From assembly GCF_000178995.1 (NCBI RefSeq), contig NZ_ADVZ01000001.1, positions 840,001 to 904,000 of the forward strand: 64,000 nucleotides of DNA. Reading direction: 5' to 3'. Below are positions 9,254-16,876 of this stretch, piece after piece. A program made the position numbers and the translations under genes. Below the pieces are notes generated by a model, which was not told where the DNA came from, searched no databases, and worked only from the letters and a program-made list of their open reading frames with translations. Numbering within the stretch: position 1 is the stretch's first letter; each line of letters starts with the position of its first letter. This DNA is from Afipia sp. 1NLS2. Lineage in GTDB: Bacteria > Pseudomonadota > Alphaproteobacteria > Rhizobiales > Xanthobacteraceae.

Positions 9254-9670
9254 ATGACGCTGATCCTGCTCGCCGTTTTTTTGACGATCGCATTCTGCGT
9301 CGTCGCCTATAATCTCGCGATCTACGCGCTTCCTTTCTGGGCCGGACTGACGGCGGCTCAATACACCTGGGACGCTGGAGCCGGCGTGATGATGTCGGGC
9401 TTCGCCGCCATTGCCGCTGCGTTGCTGTCCGTCGCGCTCGTCATCGCCGTTCTCGGCTTCGCGAAGAATCCGCTTCTGCGCCTGGTCGCTCTCGCCGTCT
9501 TCGCCGTGCCCGCCGCGATCGCCGGCTATGCGCTCGTGCATGGTGTCGCGAAGCACGCCATCGACTCGGCCATCGCGCTCAACCTCCTTTGTGGAGCCGC
9601 CGGTCTGTTCATCGGCGGCGCCGCAATCGTCAGTCTCAACGCACTTGGTGAAAGCGTCTTGTCGCGCTGA
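9254..9670 (+). CDS. Small four-helix membrane protein
   Basis: The product has 138 residues from ATG 9254. Hydrophobic segments lie at about residues 3-32, 45-68, 72-95 and 105-130, separated by short polar turns, consistent with an inner-membrane protein. No catalytic motif is visible. The upstream frame back to 8993 overlaps the start of the divergent flavin reductase and is unlikely to be translated. Similar small membrane proteins sit between the DUF2493 and ssb genes in related elements, but I do not recognise a named family. Function unknown. Confidence 0.65.
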   Translation: MTLILLAVFLTIAFCVVAYNLAIYALPFWAGLTAAQYTWDAGAGVMMSGFAAIAAALLSVALVIAVLGFAKNPLLRLVALAVFAVPAAIAGYALVHGVAKHAIDSAIALNLLCGAAGLFIGGAAIVSLNALGESVLSR

Positions 9671-10219
9671 AGCACTCGCGATCTTCCGCTTTCGGGAAAC
9701 CCCGCAGCTTTTACCGCCGAACTCTGGGCGTCCCGCTCAGAATATGAATGTCAGGTCGAGACAGTCCTCACCGCCGCAATTTCGATCAGCTGCGCCCGGC
9801 TCCGGAAATCGGTCATGGGGCATGGATCTTTCACGGCCGTAACGGTCGTTGCCCTGCTGCATTCATTCTCGTGAACGCAGGCCGCATCAACTTCATTTGC
9901 ACTTGCGGCAATGCCGGCGGATCACGCCGCCTCCCAGTGAACCGCAATCGCGACCATTCACCTGGAGTCCGATAGCGTTTTTGCCTTTTCCCGAATGGCC
10001 TTCCGTCTGGCGACGTGAGCGGTGGCCGTGAATGGGGTGACGAGCGAGCCGGCAAGGCGACGCGGTGTTGATTCTGAGGCGATGCTGCTGTCGGCTCGAA
10101 CGATGATTCCGCCGGGCGTCTCCGTGGTCATGCTCTCAGAGGCGCCAATCCCTCCGACTGACTGATCCCCTAAGTCCGTTCGGTTTCCACCCGCAACCCC
10201 GGCGGCTCCGGACCGTGTT
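9671..10219 (+). other. Intergenic stretch before the ssb leader
   Basis: The open frames here (for example 9748-9975) have unusual composition, no ribosome binding site and no recognisable similarity. I see no gene; the region probably holds the ssb promoter. Confidence 0.4.
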
Positions 10220-10338
10220 GGCGCTAAAGCGCCTGCCCGCGCCACTCCGGGCCTTAGGGGCGAGCTGCCGACGAGCCGGCAGTTGCAGGAGCCTCCCGAC
10301 GGCCTTGGCCGGGTCTCGTCGGAGGGATGGTCCCTCCG
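10220..10338 (+). promoter_or_regulatory. Structured ssb leader with three hairpins
   Basis: Three stems precede ssb: GGCGCT-AA-AGCGCC (10220-10233), CTGCCG paired with CGGCAG (10265-10270 with 10277-10282), and an 8-bp stem with a TGG loop (10320-10327 with 10331-10338). The last one ends 20 bases before the ATG, next to the ribosome binding site GAGGAG. The final hairpin belongs to the ATGG-loop set shared with other genes of the element. Confidence 0.5.
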
Positions 10339-10358
10339 AGGAGCAACGGAGACTTAAA

Positions 10359-10763
10359 ATGCAGAACATCGTCATTCTCGCTGGCAACATCGGCCAGGAC
10401 CCCGAATCCCGCACCACCCAGAGCGGCACCCGTATCACCCACTTCACGCTGGCCACCTCGCGGCCTCGCTACTCGGAAGGCAAGGTTGTTCGGGATAAGG
10501 ACGGCTATCGGGTCCAGGACACCGAATGGCACCGGATCACTTGCTTCAACGGCCTCGGCACGACGGTCCAGGAGCATTGCCAGAAGGGCATGAAGGTTCT
10601 GGTGCGCGGCCGCATCCACTACACGAAGTGGACCGACCAGCAGGGCGTTGAGCGCTACGGCTGCGAGATCATCGCCGAAACGGTCGACTTCCTGAGCCGG
10701 GCGAAGCAGACCGAAAGCGAGGGCGACAGGCAGTCCGATCAGGACGACGACATCCCGTTCTAG
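10359..10763 (+). CDS. ssb: Single-stranded DNA-binding protein
   Basis: The product has 134 residues. An OB-fold starts with QNIVILAGNIGQDPESR and includes WHRITCFNGLGTTVQEHCQKGMKV and VRGRIHYTKWTD. The acidic tail ends in DDDIPF, the conserved tip that recruits replication and repair partners. Element-borne SSB coats the single strand during conjugative transfer and can damp the SOS response in the recipient; this is known for plasmid SSBs and inferred here. The gene has its own structured leader and is followed by a strong terminator, so it is probably monocistronic. Confidence 0.95.
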   Translation: MQNIVILAGNIGQDPESRTTQSGTRITHFTLATSRPRYSEGKVVRDKDGYRVQDTEWHRITCFNGLGTTVQEHCQKGMKVLVRGRIHYTKWTDQQGVERYGCEIIAETVDFLSRAKQTESEGDRQSDQDDDIPF

Positions 10764-10779
10764 GGCGGGCGAAAGAAGG

Positions 10780-10806
10780 CCCGGCGGCACAAGCCGCCGG
10801 GTCTTC
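10780..10806 (+). terminator. Terminator after ssb
   Basis: A perfect 9-bp GC stem (10780-10788 with 10793-10801) has an ACAA loop and is followed by TCTTCTCC. It lies 16 bases after the ssb stop. Confidence 0.75.
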
Positions 10807-11186
10807 TCCTGTTCGCAACGGATCGCGGCCGCAACCCAACTCGACGTTCGCGCTGCGACGACGGTGCCCGCGCACAGTTTCCGTGACGAGTACAAATCGC
10901 GCCGCCTGATTGCATCAGGTCTGGCGGTCGACAGCACGCCAGATCTCCAATGCAGATGATCGAGGCCACCAGAATAAAAGCAGCGTCAGATTTCAGCATG
11001 ACGACATGGCAAGGGTTTTCGGCTGCGGTCAGCGCGCACCACTCGCTCTTTGAGACGCAACCTTGGTTTCAATCCCGGCCTTCCAAGGTCAACCCGCTTG
11101 GGGTCCGCTACGCGAGCGTGCGGTCGCTTCGGCTTTGCCTCCGCGATGACCCCGGCCGAGACCAAAACACTTCAGGCGCCTGTCGA
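10807..11186 (+). other. Intergenic stretch between ssb and a small membrane protein gene
   Basis: No convincing gene is seen; the 124-codon frame at 10950 lacks a ribosome binding site and has random-looking content. The last 90 bases contain a long-range GGGGTC and GACCCC pair that may be part of a folded leader for the gene at 11225. Confidence 0.35.
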
Positions 11187-11204
11187 GCGGGGAATGGTCC
11201 CCGC
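11187..11204 (+). promoter_or_regulatory. Leader hairpin with AATGG loop
   Basis: GCGGGGA (11187-11193) pairs with TCCCCGC (11198-11204) around AATG or AATGG. CTCC and then an AGGAG ribosome binding site follow, before the ATG at 11225. Position and loop match the hairpin in front of ssb. Confidence 0.45.
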
Positions 11205-11224
11205 CTCCAAACAGGAGCCGGAAA

Positions 11225-11392
11225 ATGTCCCTTGCAGATGCCCACGCCTTCGCCTTCAGCCTCGCTTCCACGCTTATGGTCTCCATCGTCATCTTCCGCG
11301 CCGGCGATGGCACGATGGGCGTGATGCCCGCAACGGAATATGATGGTGAGGATGATGCGATCGTCGACGAGATGGACCCGTTCGCCCCGTGA
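11225..11392 (+). CDS. 55-residue small membrane protein
   Basis: ATG 11225 follows AGGAG at a spacing of 8. The 55-residue product has one hydrophobic helix at about residues 8-24 (AFSLASTLMVSIVIF) and then a strongly acidic tail ending in DEMDPFAP. It carries the same style of leader hairpin as ssb, which supports it as a real gene of the element. It is short and easily missed by annotation pipelines. Function unknown; a single-pass inner-membrane topology with an acidic soluble tail is predicted. Confidence 0.6.
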   Translation: MSLADAHAFAFSLASTLMVSIVIFRAGDGTMGVMPATEYDGEDDAIVDEMDPFAP

Positions 11393-11514
11393 GGGGCGAC
11401 ATGGAGAAATCGGCGTTGGGCTGGCTTTTCCTTAAGCCGACCGAATCAGTTTCGGTCGTGTTGTCTGCGGTATTGTGCTGAGCGGTGATTTCAGCTCGCA
11501 TCAGCAAACAATAG

Positions 11515-11529
11515 CGACTAAAATAGTCG
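11515..11529. promoter_or_regulatory. Inverted repeat operator candidate
   Basis: CGACTA (11515-11520) and TAGTCG (11524-11529) form a perfect inverted repeat with an AAA spacer. It lies 44 bases before the start of the XRE regulator gene, a typical position for an autoregulatory site. Confidence 0.4.
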
Positions 11530-11557
11530 TAGTTCTGGCGTGCGCGTAGGCCCGAGT

Positions 11558-11585
11558 GGGAGGTGATCATGCATGATCACCTCCC
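11558..11585. promoter_or_regulatory. Perfect 28-bp palindrome over the start of the XRE gene
   Basis: GGGAGGTGATCAT (11558-11570) is followed by GC and then by its exact reverse complement (11573-11585). The palindrome contains both the ribosome binding site GGAGG and the ATG at 11573. As DNA it could be a regulator operator; as RNA it would form a hairpin hiding the start site. Confidence 0.6.
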
Positions 11586-11821
11586 GACAATCACGGGCCG
11601 CGCGCGCGTTACTGGGGTGGACGCAGGAGACCCTTGCTGACAAGGCCCGCGTTGCGCTGACCGCCCTCAAGCGCCTCGAATCCGAAAACGGATTGCGGGT
11701 GCATGAGGGTACGCGCGATCAGGTTCGGCGGGCCATCGAAGCGGCAGGCGTTGTCCTCCTGACCACCGATCGCGGACAGGGAGTGCTGCTTGTCGATGAT
11801 CGCGAGGGTCGGAAAGGTTGA
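11573..11821 (+). CDS. XRE-type helix-turn-helix regulator
   Basis: The product has 82 residues. The N-terminal helices ITSRQSRAARALLGWTQETL and ADKARVALTALKRLESENG form a Cro/C1-type helix-turn-helix. The C-terminal part (EAAGVVLLTTDRGQGVLLVD) is the short beta extension common in this small regulator family. The start codon and ribosome binding site are embedded in a perfect 28-bp palindrome, and a second inverted repeat lies just upstream, so autorepression is likely. Such regulators often keep transfer functions silent in conjugative elements; the actual targets are not shown here. Confidence 0.85.
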   Translation: MITSRQSRAARALLGWTQETLADKARVALTALKRLESENGLRVHEGTRDQVRRAIEAAGVVLLTTDRGQGVLLVDDREGRKG

Positions 11822-11940
11822 TGGGTTGTGGGCCGGCGATGCCAGGACAGCATCGAGCGGTGCTCTTTCCAACGGTTATATTCCATCTTCAATTCCACTA
11901 GCTCCCGCCCGCCACACCGCCACACCAAGCGTGCCGCCCT

Positions 11941-12201
11941 ATGATTGAGCCGTTCGAGGACATCGCCCCGTCCTGTCAGAATCTGACGAAATACGACAGG
12001 AAGCACGTCAAGCTTTATGTCCGCCTTCTCGACGCCGACGCCGATGGCGCCGACTGGCGGGAGGCTGTCGAAGTGCTGTTCGGAATCGATCCTGCCAGCG
12101 AGCCCGACAGGGCGCGGCGTGTTCACGACAGCCATCTCCAGCGCGCCCGCTGGATGACACATACAGGCTATCGCCAGCTTCTGCTTGGCCCCAGTAACTG
12201 A
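11941..12201 (+). CDS. DUF2285/RovC-like DNA-binding domain protein
   Basis: The product has 86 residues. It shows the pattern YDRKHVKLYVRLLDADADGA, DWREAVEVLFGIDP and RARRVHDSHLQRARWMTHTG, which matches DUF2285 proteins (now linked to the RovC DNA-binding domain). These are helix-rich putative transcription factors found repeatedly in conjugative elements of this kind. No strong ribosome binding site is visible before ATG 11941. It is followed by a frameshifted second gene of the same family, so the two probably form a small regulatory cluster controlling the replication and transfer genes downstream; that role is inferred. Confidence 0.75.
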   Translation: MIEPFEDIAPSCQNLTKYDRKHVKLYVRLLDADADGADWREAVEVLFGIDPASEPDRARRVHDSHLQRARWMTHTGYRQLLLGPSN

Positions 12202-12335
12202 TTTCAACTTAGAGATTATTTCGCAAAGGCGATGCCGCTACGGCATCGCCTAATGCCGTTGACCAAGCTTCCATCACCTCTCGCGTGCGGCAATCATTTT
12301 CTGCTCGACCTTGACAAGACAGGGGAGGCGAAGGG

Positions 12336-13098
12336 ATGCGGCCCGATACTTCTCGATGGAGAGAACACAGCAGTTACGACTACTTCGACAAGCTCGCGAC
12401 CGAAGGCTTGGCGTGGGAGTGCTTGCGCCGGCACACACCCTATCAACATCAATATCAGGCACTCGTCAGCGCTCGGGAGGACACCGCGCCGCTTCCTGTA
12501 GAGGATCAGCGGCGTTGGGGGTTGCGGTTTCCCGGCGCGACCGAGTCTGTCTGCGCTCGCGCAAACCATCTTCTGGTCGCCGGCCGCCGCGCCGTCCGTG
12601 CTGACGTTTGCGTCCACACCTGATCATTTGCCCGCCACGCCGACTCCTGAGCTGGTCGGGCTCCAATCGTTCCGCGACGGCCCCGAGGGCATTTACGCGG
12701 TCTATCCGGCCGACATGCCTGCACAGTTGCTTTTTCTTCCCGGCAGCGATCGCCGCGCGCTTGTCGCCCTGGTCCCGATCGACATCGATCTGCTCGATCG
12801 CGTCGATGCGCTGACCCGCTTCTGGCGTGCCCTCTACGGCCGCAAAGCCCTCGCCGACACCCGCTTGACGCGCCAGCAGCGCCGACGCCTGCGCCTGATG
12901 CTTCAGGCGGTCGACGGCCGCATGAACGGCGCAAGCTATCGCGAGATTGCCAGCGCGATCTACGGCGAGGCGCGCGTTACCGCCGATCCGTGGAAGACCT
13001 CGCCGTTGCGCGATTCCGTCATCGGGCTGATCGAGAGCGGCCTCGTCATGGTCGGCGGCGGCTATCTGAACCTCCTTCGGCATCGCCGTCGACCTTAG
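12336..13098 (+). pseudogene. DUF6499-DUF2285 regulator, frameshifted near 12540
   Basis: Two frames read as one protein. From ATG 12336 the first gives RPDTSRWREHSSYDYFDKLA and ends usefully at RRWGLRFPGA near 12537. The second continues at PSLSALAQTIFWSPAAAPSV from 12541, through VYPADMPAQLLFLPGSDRRA to the stop at 13098. Homologous regulators are single chains of about 250 residues with an N-terminal DUF6499 domain and a C-terminal DUF2285 domain. Reading GCGGACCCGAG instead of the observed GCGACCGAG would restore the frame, so two short homopolymers may each have lost a base. An internal start at 12598 could still yield the C-terminal 166 residues. Confidence 0.7.
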
Positions 13099-13238
13099 CC
13101 GGTCGATGCCTGGGCGAAGGGTGGGGATTTTAGCCCTCTCAACTTCCCCATCCCCCCTGACGCATTCCCTCCGCCACCGTGGTCGCCGTTCGCCGCTGAA
13201 CCGCAGCGACCGTCCCTGACACCACGGAGGCCCGATCC

Positions 13239-13520
13239 ATGCCACACGAACCCGTCGTTCTGCCGCCGCGCTTCCTGCGCACCAAGGAAGCTGCCGAGTT
13301 TCTCAGCCTCTCCGCCCGCACGCTCGAAAAACATCGCACCTACGGGACCGGCCCCGCCTATCGCAAACTCGGCGGCCGCGTCGTTTATGCCATCGACGAT
13401 CTCGAAACCTGGGCCGCGCGCGGCTCCGTCACCTCGACGTCGGACCCGCGCGGTTCGGTCCTTCCCGCCAAACGCCACGCGCCCACGCAGCCGACCCACG
13501 CCGGTCGCTACGCACGCTGA
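13239..13520 (+). CDS. AlpA/excisionase-like helix-turn-helix protein
   Basis: The product has 93 residues. ATG 13239 has GGAGG 8 bases upstream. A winged-helix excisionase-type DNA-binding domain occupies residues 10-65: RFLRTKEAAEFLSLSARTLE, then HRTYGTGPAYRKLGGRVVYA and a DDLETWA helix. The tail is basic and disordered. Proteins of this HTH_17 type act as excisionase or AlpA-like regulators in mobile elements. Its leader contains a nested stem (CCGTGG with CCACGG, GGTCGC with GCGACC). It sits 18 bases before repA and may control the replication operon. Confidence 0.8.
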   Translation: MPHEPVVLPPRFLRTKEAAEFLSLSARTLEKHRTYGTGPAYRKLGGRVVYAIDDLETWAARGSVTSTSDPRGSVLPAKRHAPTQPTHAGRYAR

Positions 13521-13538
13521 CCGCAACCGGACTTCTTC

Positions 13539-14720
13539 ATGGCGGTGCGGCGTCGATCCCTTTCGGAGCGCGGACAACTCGATCTGTTCCGAGCACGCCC
13601 CGGCGACTTCGCGCCACGAGACGCGCAGGATCTCATGGCCTATCCGTTCTTCTCGCTCTCCAAGTCCCATCGCGTTGCGCCGATCGATTTCGTCGCCGGC
13701 AACGTGACGATCCGCGTCGAGGCCGTGCCCGATCATGGCATGGCGACAATCTGGGACGCCGACATCCTGATCTGGGCGGCGAGCCAGATCGTCGAGGCGC
13801 GGGATGCCGGGCTTCGCACCTCGCGGCTGATGGCCGCCACGCCCTACGAAATTCTCACCTATGTCGGGCGCGGCACGTCGCTGCGCGACTACCAGCGCCT
13901 GAAGGCGGCGCTCGACCGGCTGCAATCGACGACCGTTGCGACATCGATCCGCCAGCCGGCGGAAGGCCGCCGCCATCGCTTCTCGTGGATCAACGAATGG
14001 CAGGAGCGCACCGATCGCAACGGCCGGCCGGAGGGCATCGAGCTGATCGTGCCGGACTGGTTCTACCAAGCCGTTCTTGACGACGCGCTCGTGCTCACGA
14101 TCGACCGCGCTTATTTCGATCTGACGGGCGGCCTCGACCGCTGGCTCTACCGCCTGGTGCGCAAGCACGGCGGCCGCCAGCGCAATGGATGGCGCTTCGA
14201 CTTTCGCCATCTCCATCAAAAGTCCGGCAGCCTGTCGCCGTTCAAGCGCTTTGCCTTCGAGCTGCGCGACATCATCCGGCGCCAGCCGCTGCCGGGCTAC
14301 ACGCTGTTCCTCGAGGTCGAGATCGGCGGCCGCACGCTGCTCGCCTTCGAGCCGACGATGCGCTGTGGACAGCCTGTGGACGGGCTCGTGCTATCGGGAA
14401 CCCGGACTATCGTGCTATCGGGAACCGGAGGCTCGTGCTATCGGGAACCCAAACCGGCTCTAACCGCCGAAGATCAAACACGAAATCGCGCCCTTAACTT
14501 AGAATCTAACATAGATTCTAACCTTGAAGAGAGCGCGCGCGATGTGGACAACCTCGCCCGCGACGCCGCCGGAAACCTCGGCATAGAGACCGGCAAGGGC
14601 GCGGACCTCCCGCCCGCAACGACGGCGCCAACTCCGCCCCTCGGTAAAGACGACCTCTCGACCACCGATCACTCGGAAACACTCCATCGTCCTCGCGATC
14701 CGTCGGGAGGACGCCGATGA
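13539..14720 (+). CDS. repA: Replication initiator protein RepA (RPA family)
   Basis: The product has 393 residues. The N-terminal signature SERGQLDLFRARPGDFAPRD, then MAYPFFSLSK, matches the RPA (PF10134) initiator family of broad-host-range plasmids and integrative elements. The body carries VGRGTSLRDYQRLKAALDRL and LTGGLDRWLYRLVRKHGGRQ. Three direct repeats resembling iterons lie inside the 3-prime coding region, so the initiator may bind its own gene. The C-terminal 90 residues are low-complexity and poorly ordered. It overlaps parA by 4 bases (ATGA). An initiator on an integrative element supports autonomous replication after excision. Confidence 0.88.
   Translation: MAVRRRSLSERGQLDLFRARPGDFAPRDAQDLMAYPFFSLSKSHRVAPIDFVAGNVTIRVEAVPDHGMATIWDADILIWAASQIVEARDAGLRTSRLMAATPYEILTYVGRGTSLRDYQRLKAALDRLQSTTVATSIRQPAEGRRHRFSWINEWQERTDRNGRPEGIELIVPDWFYQAVLDDALVLTIDRAYFDLTGGLDRWLYRLVRKHGGRQRNGWRFDFRHLHQKSGSLSPFKRFAFELRDIIRRQPLPGYTLFLEVEIGGRTLLAFEPTMRCGQPVDGLVLSGTRTIVLSGTGGSCYREPKPALTAEDQTRNRALNLESNIDSNLEESARDVDNLARDAAGNLGIETGKGADLPPATTAPTPPLGKDDLSTTDHSETLHRPRDPSGGRR
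14387..14449 (+). repeat. Three iteron-like direct repeats inside repA
   Basis: The 16-mer CGTGCTATCGGGAACC occurs at 14387-14402, 14411-14426 and 14434-14449, spaced 24 and 23 bases (about two helical turns). TGTGGACA-like sequences, which resemble DnaA boxes, occur just before (around 14365-14380) and after (around 14542). Together they suggest a replication origin inside the initiator gene. Confidence 0.65.
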
Positions 14721-15370
14721 TCGTCGCGCTGCTCAATCAGAAAGGTGGCGTCGGCAAGACGACGCTGGCGCTGCACCTCGCTGGCGCGTGGGCCGCGAGA
14801 GGACACCGCGTCACCCTGATCGACGCCGATCCTCAAGGCTCGGCACTCGACTGGTCGCAGCAACGCTCGCGCGAGGGCTTGCCGCGCGCCTTCGGCGTCG
14901 TCGGCCTGGCGCGCGACACGCTGCACCGCGAGGCTCCCGAGCTGGCTCGCGATTCCGATCACGTCGTCATCGACGGCCCGCCGCGTGTCGCCGGCCTGAT
15001 GCGCTCCGCGCTGCTCGCCGCCGACCTCGTACTGATCCCGGTGCAGCCGTCGCCGCTCGACGGCTGGGCCTCGGCCGAGATGCTTTCGCTCCTCACGGAG
15101 GCTCGCATCTACCGGCCGCAACTCGCGGCGCGTTTCGTGCTCAATCGCTGCGCCGCCCGCACCGTGATCGCGCGGGAGACCGCCGAGACGCTGGCGGACC
15201 ATGATCCGCCGGTGCTCGCCAGCACCATCGGCCAGCGCGTTGTCTTCGCCGACGCCGCGCAGACCGGACGTTTAGCCTCGGACATCGACAGCCGATCCCC
15301 CGCTGCACGCGAGATCGCCGCGCTCGCCGTCGAGATCGAGCGATTGCGCATCGGGAGGACCCCGCCATGA
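14717..15370 (+). CDS. parA: ParA-type partition ATPase
   Basis: The product has 217 residues. The deviant Walker A LNQKGGVGKTTLALHLAG spans residues 6-23, Walker A-prime VTLIDADPQGSALDW lies near 34-48, and Walker B DHVVIDGPPR lies near 75-85. It is the short ParA type without an N-terminal DNA-binding domain, which usually works with a small ribbon-helix-helix partner; such a gene lies two positions downstream. It overlaps both repA and the methyltransferase gene by 4 bases. It probably helps the excised circular element to segregate. Confidence 0.9.
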   Translation: MIVALLNQKGGVGKTTLALHLAGAWAARGHRVTLIDADPQGSALDWSQQRSREGLPRAFGVVGLARDTLHREAPELARDSDHVVIDGPPRVAGLMRSALLAADLVLIPVQPSPLDGWASAEMLSLLTEARIYRPQLAARFVLNRCAARTVIARETAETLADHDPPVLASTIGQRVVFADAAQTGRLASDIDSRSPAAREIAALAVEIERLRIGRTPP

Positions 15371-16110
15371 CGGTCCTTACCGGCGACTGCCGCGAGATTA
15401 TGCCGCCGCACGGTCCGTTCGACATGATCCTCGCCGATCCGCCCTATGGCGACACATCGCTTGCATGGGACCGGCGCGTCGAGGGCTGGATCGCACTCGC
15501 GCGTGAGGCGCTCAATCTCACCGGCTCGCTGTGGGTGTTCGGATCGCTCCGTTGCTTCATGGCGACCGCGGATCGGTTCACGGAGGCGGGGCTGCGGATC
15601 GCACAGGAGATCGTCTGGGAGAAGCAGAACGGCACCGGCTTCCACAATGACCGCTTCAAGCGCGTGCATGAGTTGGCCGTCCAGTTCTATCCCGCCGAGA
15701 CGGCCTGGCGCGACATCTACAACGACGTCCAGACCACGCCGGATGCGACAGCGCGCACGGTTCGGCGCAAGCAACGTCCTCCCCACACCGGCCAGATCGA
15801 CGCCGGCCACTATGTCAGCCACGACGGCGGGCCGCGCCTCATGCGGTCAGTCATCTATGTCCGCAACTGCCACGGTCGCGCGATCCATCCGACCGAGAAG
15901 CCGTCATCGCTGCTCGAAATTCTGATTCGTACCAGTTGTCCCGAAGGCGGCCTGGTCGGCGACTGGTTCGCCGGCTCCGGCTCCGCTGGCGAAGCCTGCC
16001 GGCTGTCCGGCCGACGCTATCTCGGTTGTGAGATCGACGCCGCCATGGCCGAGCGCGCCTGCGCGCGCATCGCCGCCGTGCTGCCGTTCCATGACGCAGG
16101 CGCATCATGA
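15367..16110 (+). CDS. Beta-class DNA methyltransferase (PF01555)
   Basis: The product has 247 residues. The catalytic motif DPPY (residues 24-27, in MILADPPYGD) precedes the SAM-binding motif GDWFAGSGSAGEA near residue 198, the order of beta-class N6-adenine or N4-cytosine methyltransferases. HPTEKPSSLLEIL precedes the SAM motif, as in the family. No restriction endonuclease gene is adjacent, so it is a solitary methylase. It sits in a tightly overlapping replication-partition operon, where methylation could protect the element or time its replication. Recognition sequence unknown. Confidence 0.88.
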   Translation: MTVLTGDCREIMPPHGPFDMILADPPYGDTSLAWDRRVEGWIALAREALNLTGSLWVFGSLRCFMATADRFTEAGLRIAQEIVWEKQNGTGFHNDRFKRVHELAVQFYPAETAWRDIYNDVQTTPDATARTVRRKQRPPHTGQIDAGHYVSHDGGPRLMRSVIYVRNCHGRAIHPTEKPSSLLEILIRTSCPEGGLVGDWFAGSGSAGEACRLSGRRYLGCEIDAAMAERACARIAAVLPFHDAGAS

Positions 16111-16361
16111 CGGCGCGCACGCAGAAGCGCGTCTTCGCGCAGCGACCCGCCGATCCCGATGGCTGGATCAAGGCGGGTGACACGCCGCCGGCCGGCTGCA
16201 GCGCGGCCGCGATCTATACGGCCCGGCTGACCATCGACGTCACCCCAGCCCTGCGCGGCCGCATCAAGGTCGCTGCCTTCAGCCGCAGCGTCACCGTCGC
16301 CGACATGCTGCGCGACCTGCTCGCGCGCGAATTCCCCGAAAAGTCAGGAGATCCCTCATGA
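16107..16361 (+). CDS. Small ribbon-helix-helix protein, likely ParA partner
   Basis: The product has 84 residues. It has a disordered basic N-terminus, then a strand-helix-helix pattern: YTARLTIDVTPALRGRIKVA, AFSRSVTVADMLRDLLAREF. This is the ribbon-helix-helix fold of dimeric DNA-binding proteins. The N-terminal flexible tail plus RHH core, next to a short ParA, resembles ParG- or CopG-type centromere-binding partners, so a ParB-equivalent role is likely. It overlaps the methylase and DUF2840 genes by 4 bases each. Confidence 0.65.
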   Translation: MTARTQKRVFAQRPADPDGWIKAGDTPPAGCSAAAIYTARLTIDVTPALRGRIKVAAFSRSVTVADMLRDLLAREFPEKSGDPS

Positions 16362-16876
16362 CCGGCAATGCGGCACGCCGCTCGCGCTGGTGTCCGTCGC
16401 CGGACGCACCAGCACCGTTCACCACGCTCGTACATCTGACATGGCGTCAGAAGACGATCGAGCACTGGATCAGGTTCGGCCACAAAAGCCACGAACAGAT
16501 TCTCGATCGACATCGCAGCGTCGTCGGCTTCGCACCGAACAGCGTCTTCGCGTTCGTCCGCTGGGCCGCCAACGACTACGGCACGATCGTCTCGCGCATC
16601 GACATCGTGCGGGCCATCGGGCGCGGGGAGCCGTTCCAGACGCTGCCCTTCGTGCGTCCGGGCGGCGAAATCCTGCTTAAGGCGGAAAGCTGGCCCACGG
16701 TCGAGCGCGTGCTGCAGCACATCGACGCGATCGAGAGCCTCGGCATCGATCCCGCCGACGTCGATCCCGATCACTGGCGGCATGTCCACCATTGCCTGCG
16801 CGCCGGCGAACAGCCGTCCGCCTATACGCCGGCACGTCATGAGGCGTGGCTGATGCGCCGCCGGGTGACGCCATGA
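16358..16876 (+). CDS. DUF2840 domain protein
   Basis: The product has 172 residues. Features are LVHLTWRQKTIEHWIRFG, NSVFAFVRWAANDYGT and LPFVRPGGEILLKAESWPTV, the pattern of DUF2840. This family is almost confined to conjugative elements, located between the partition genes and the TraF peptidase. It is soluble with no signal peptide. It overlaps both neighbours by 4 bases, showing strict operon coupling. Its role is unknown, but conserved position suggests a transfer or maintenance function. Confidence 0.8.
   Translation: MTGNAARRSRWCPSPDAPAPFTTLVHLTWRQKTIEHWIRFGHKSHEQILDRHRSVVGFAPNSVFAFVRWAANDYGTIVSRIDIVRAIGRGEPFQTLPFVRPGGEILLKAESWPTVERVLQHIDAIESLGIDPADVDPDHWRHVHHCLRAGEQPSAYTPARHEAWLMRRRVTP

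Noticed and set aside
9748-9975. 75-codon frame between the membrane protein and ssb
   Set aside because: No ribosome binding site, odd composition and no recognisable similarity.
10950-11324. 124-codon frame overlapping the small membrane protein
   Set aside because: Low-complexity, out of frame with the credible 55-residue gene and without a ribosome binding site.
14387-14449. CRISPR-like interpretation of the repeats in repA
   Set aside because: Only three short repeats with 7-8 base gaps, inside a coding region; the spacing fits iterons, not CRISPR spacers.
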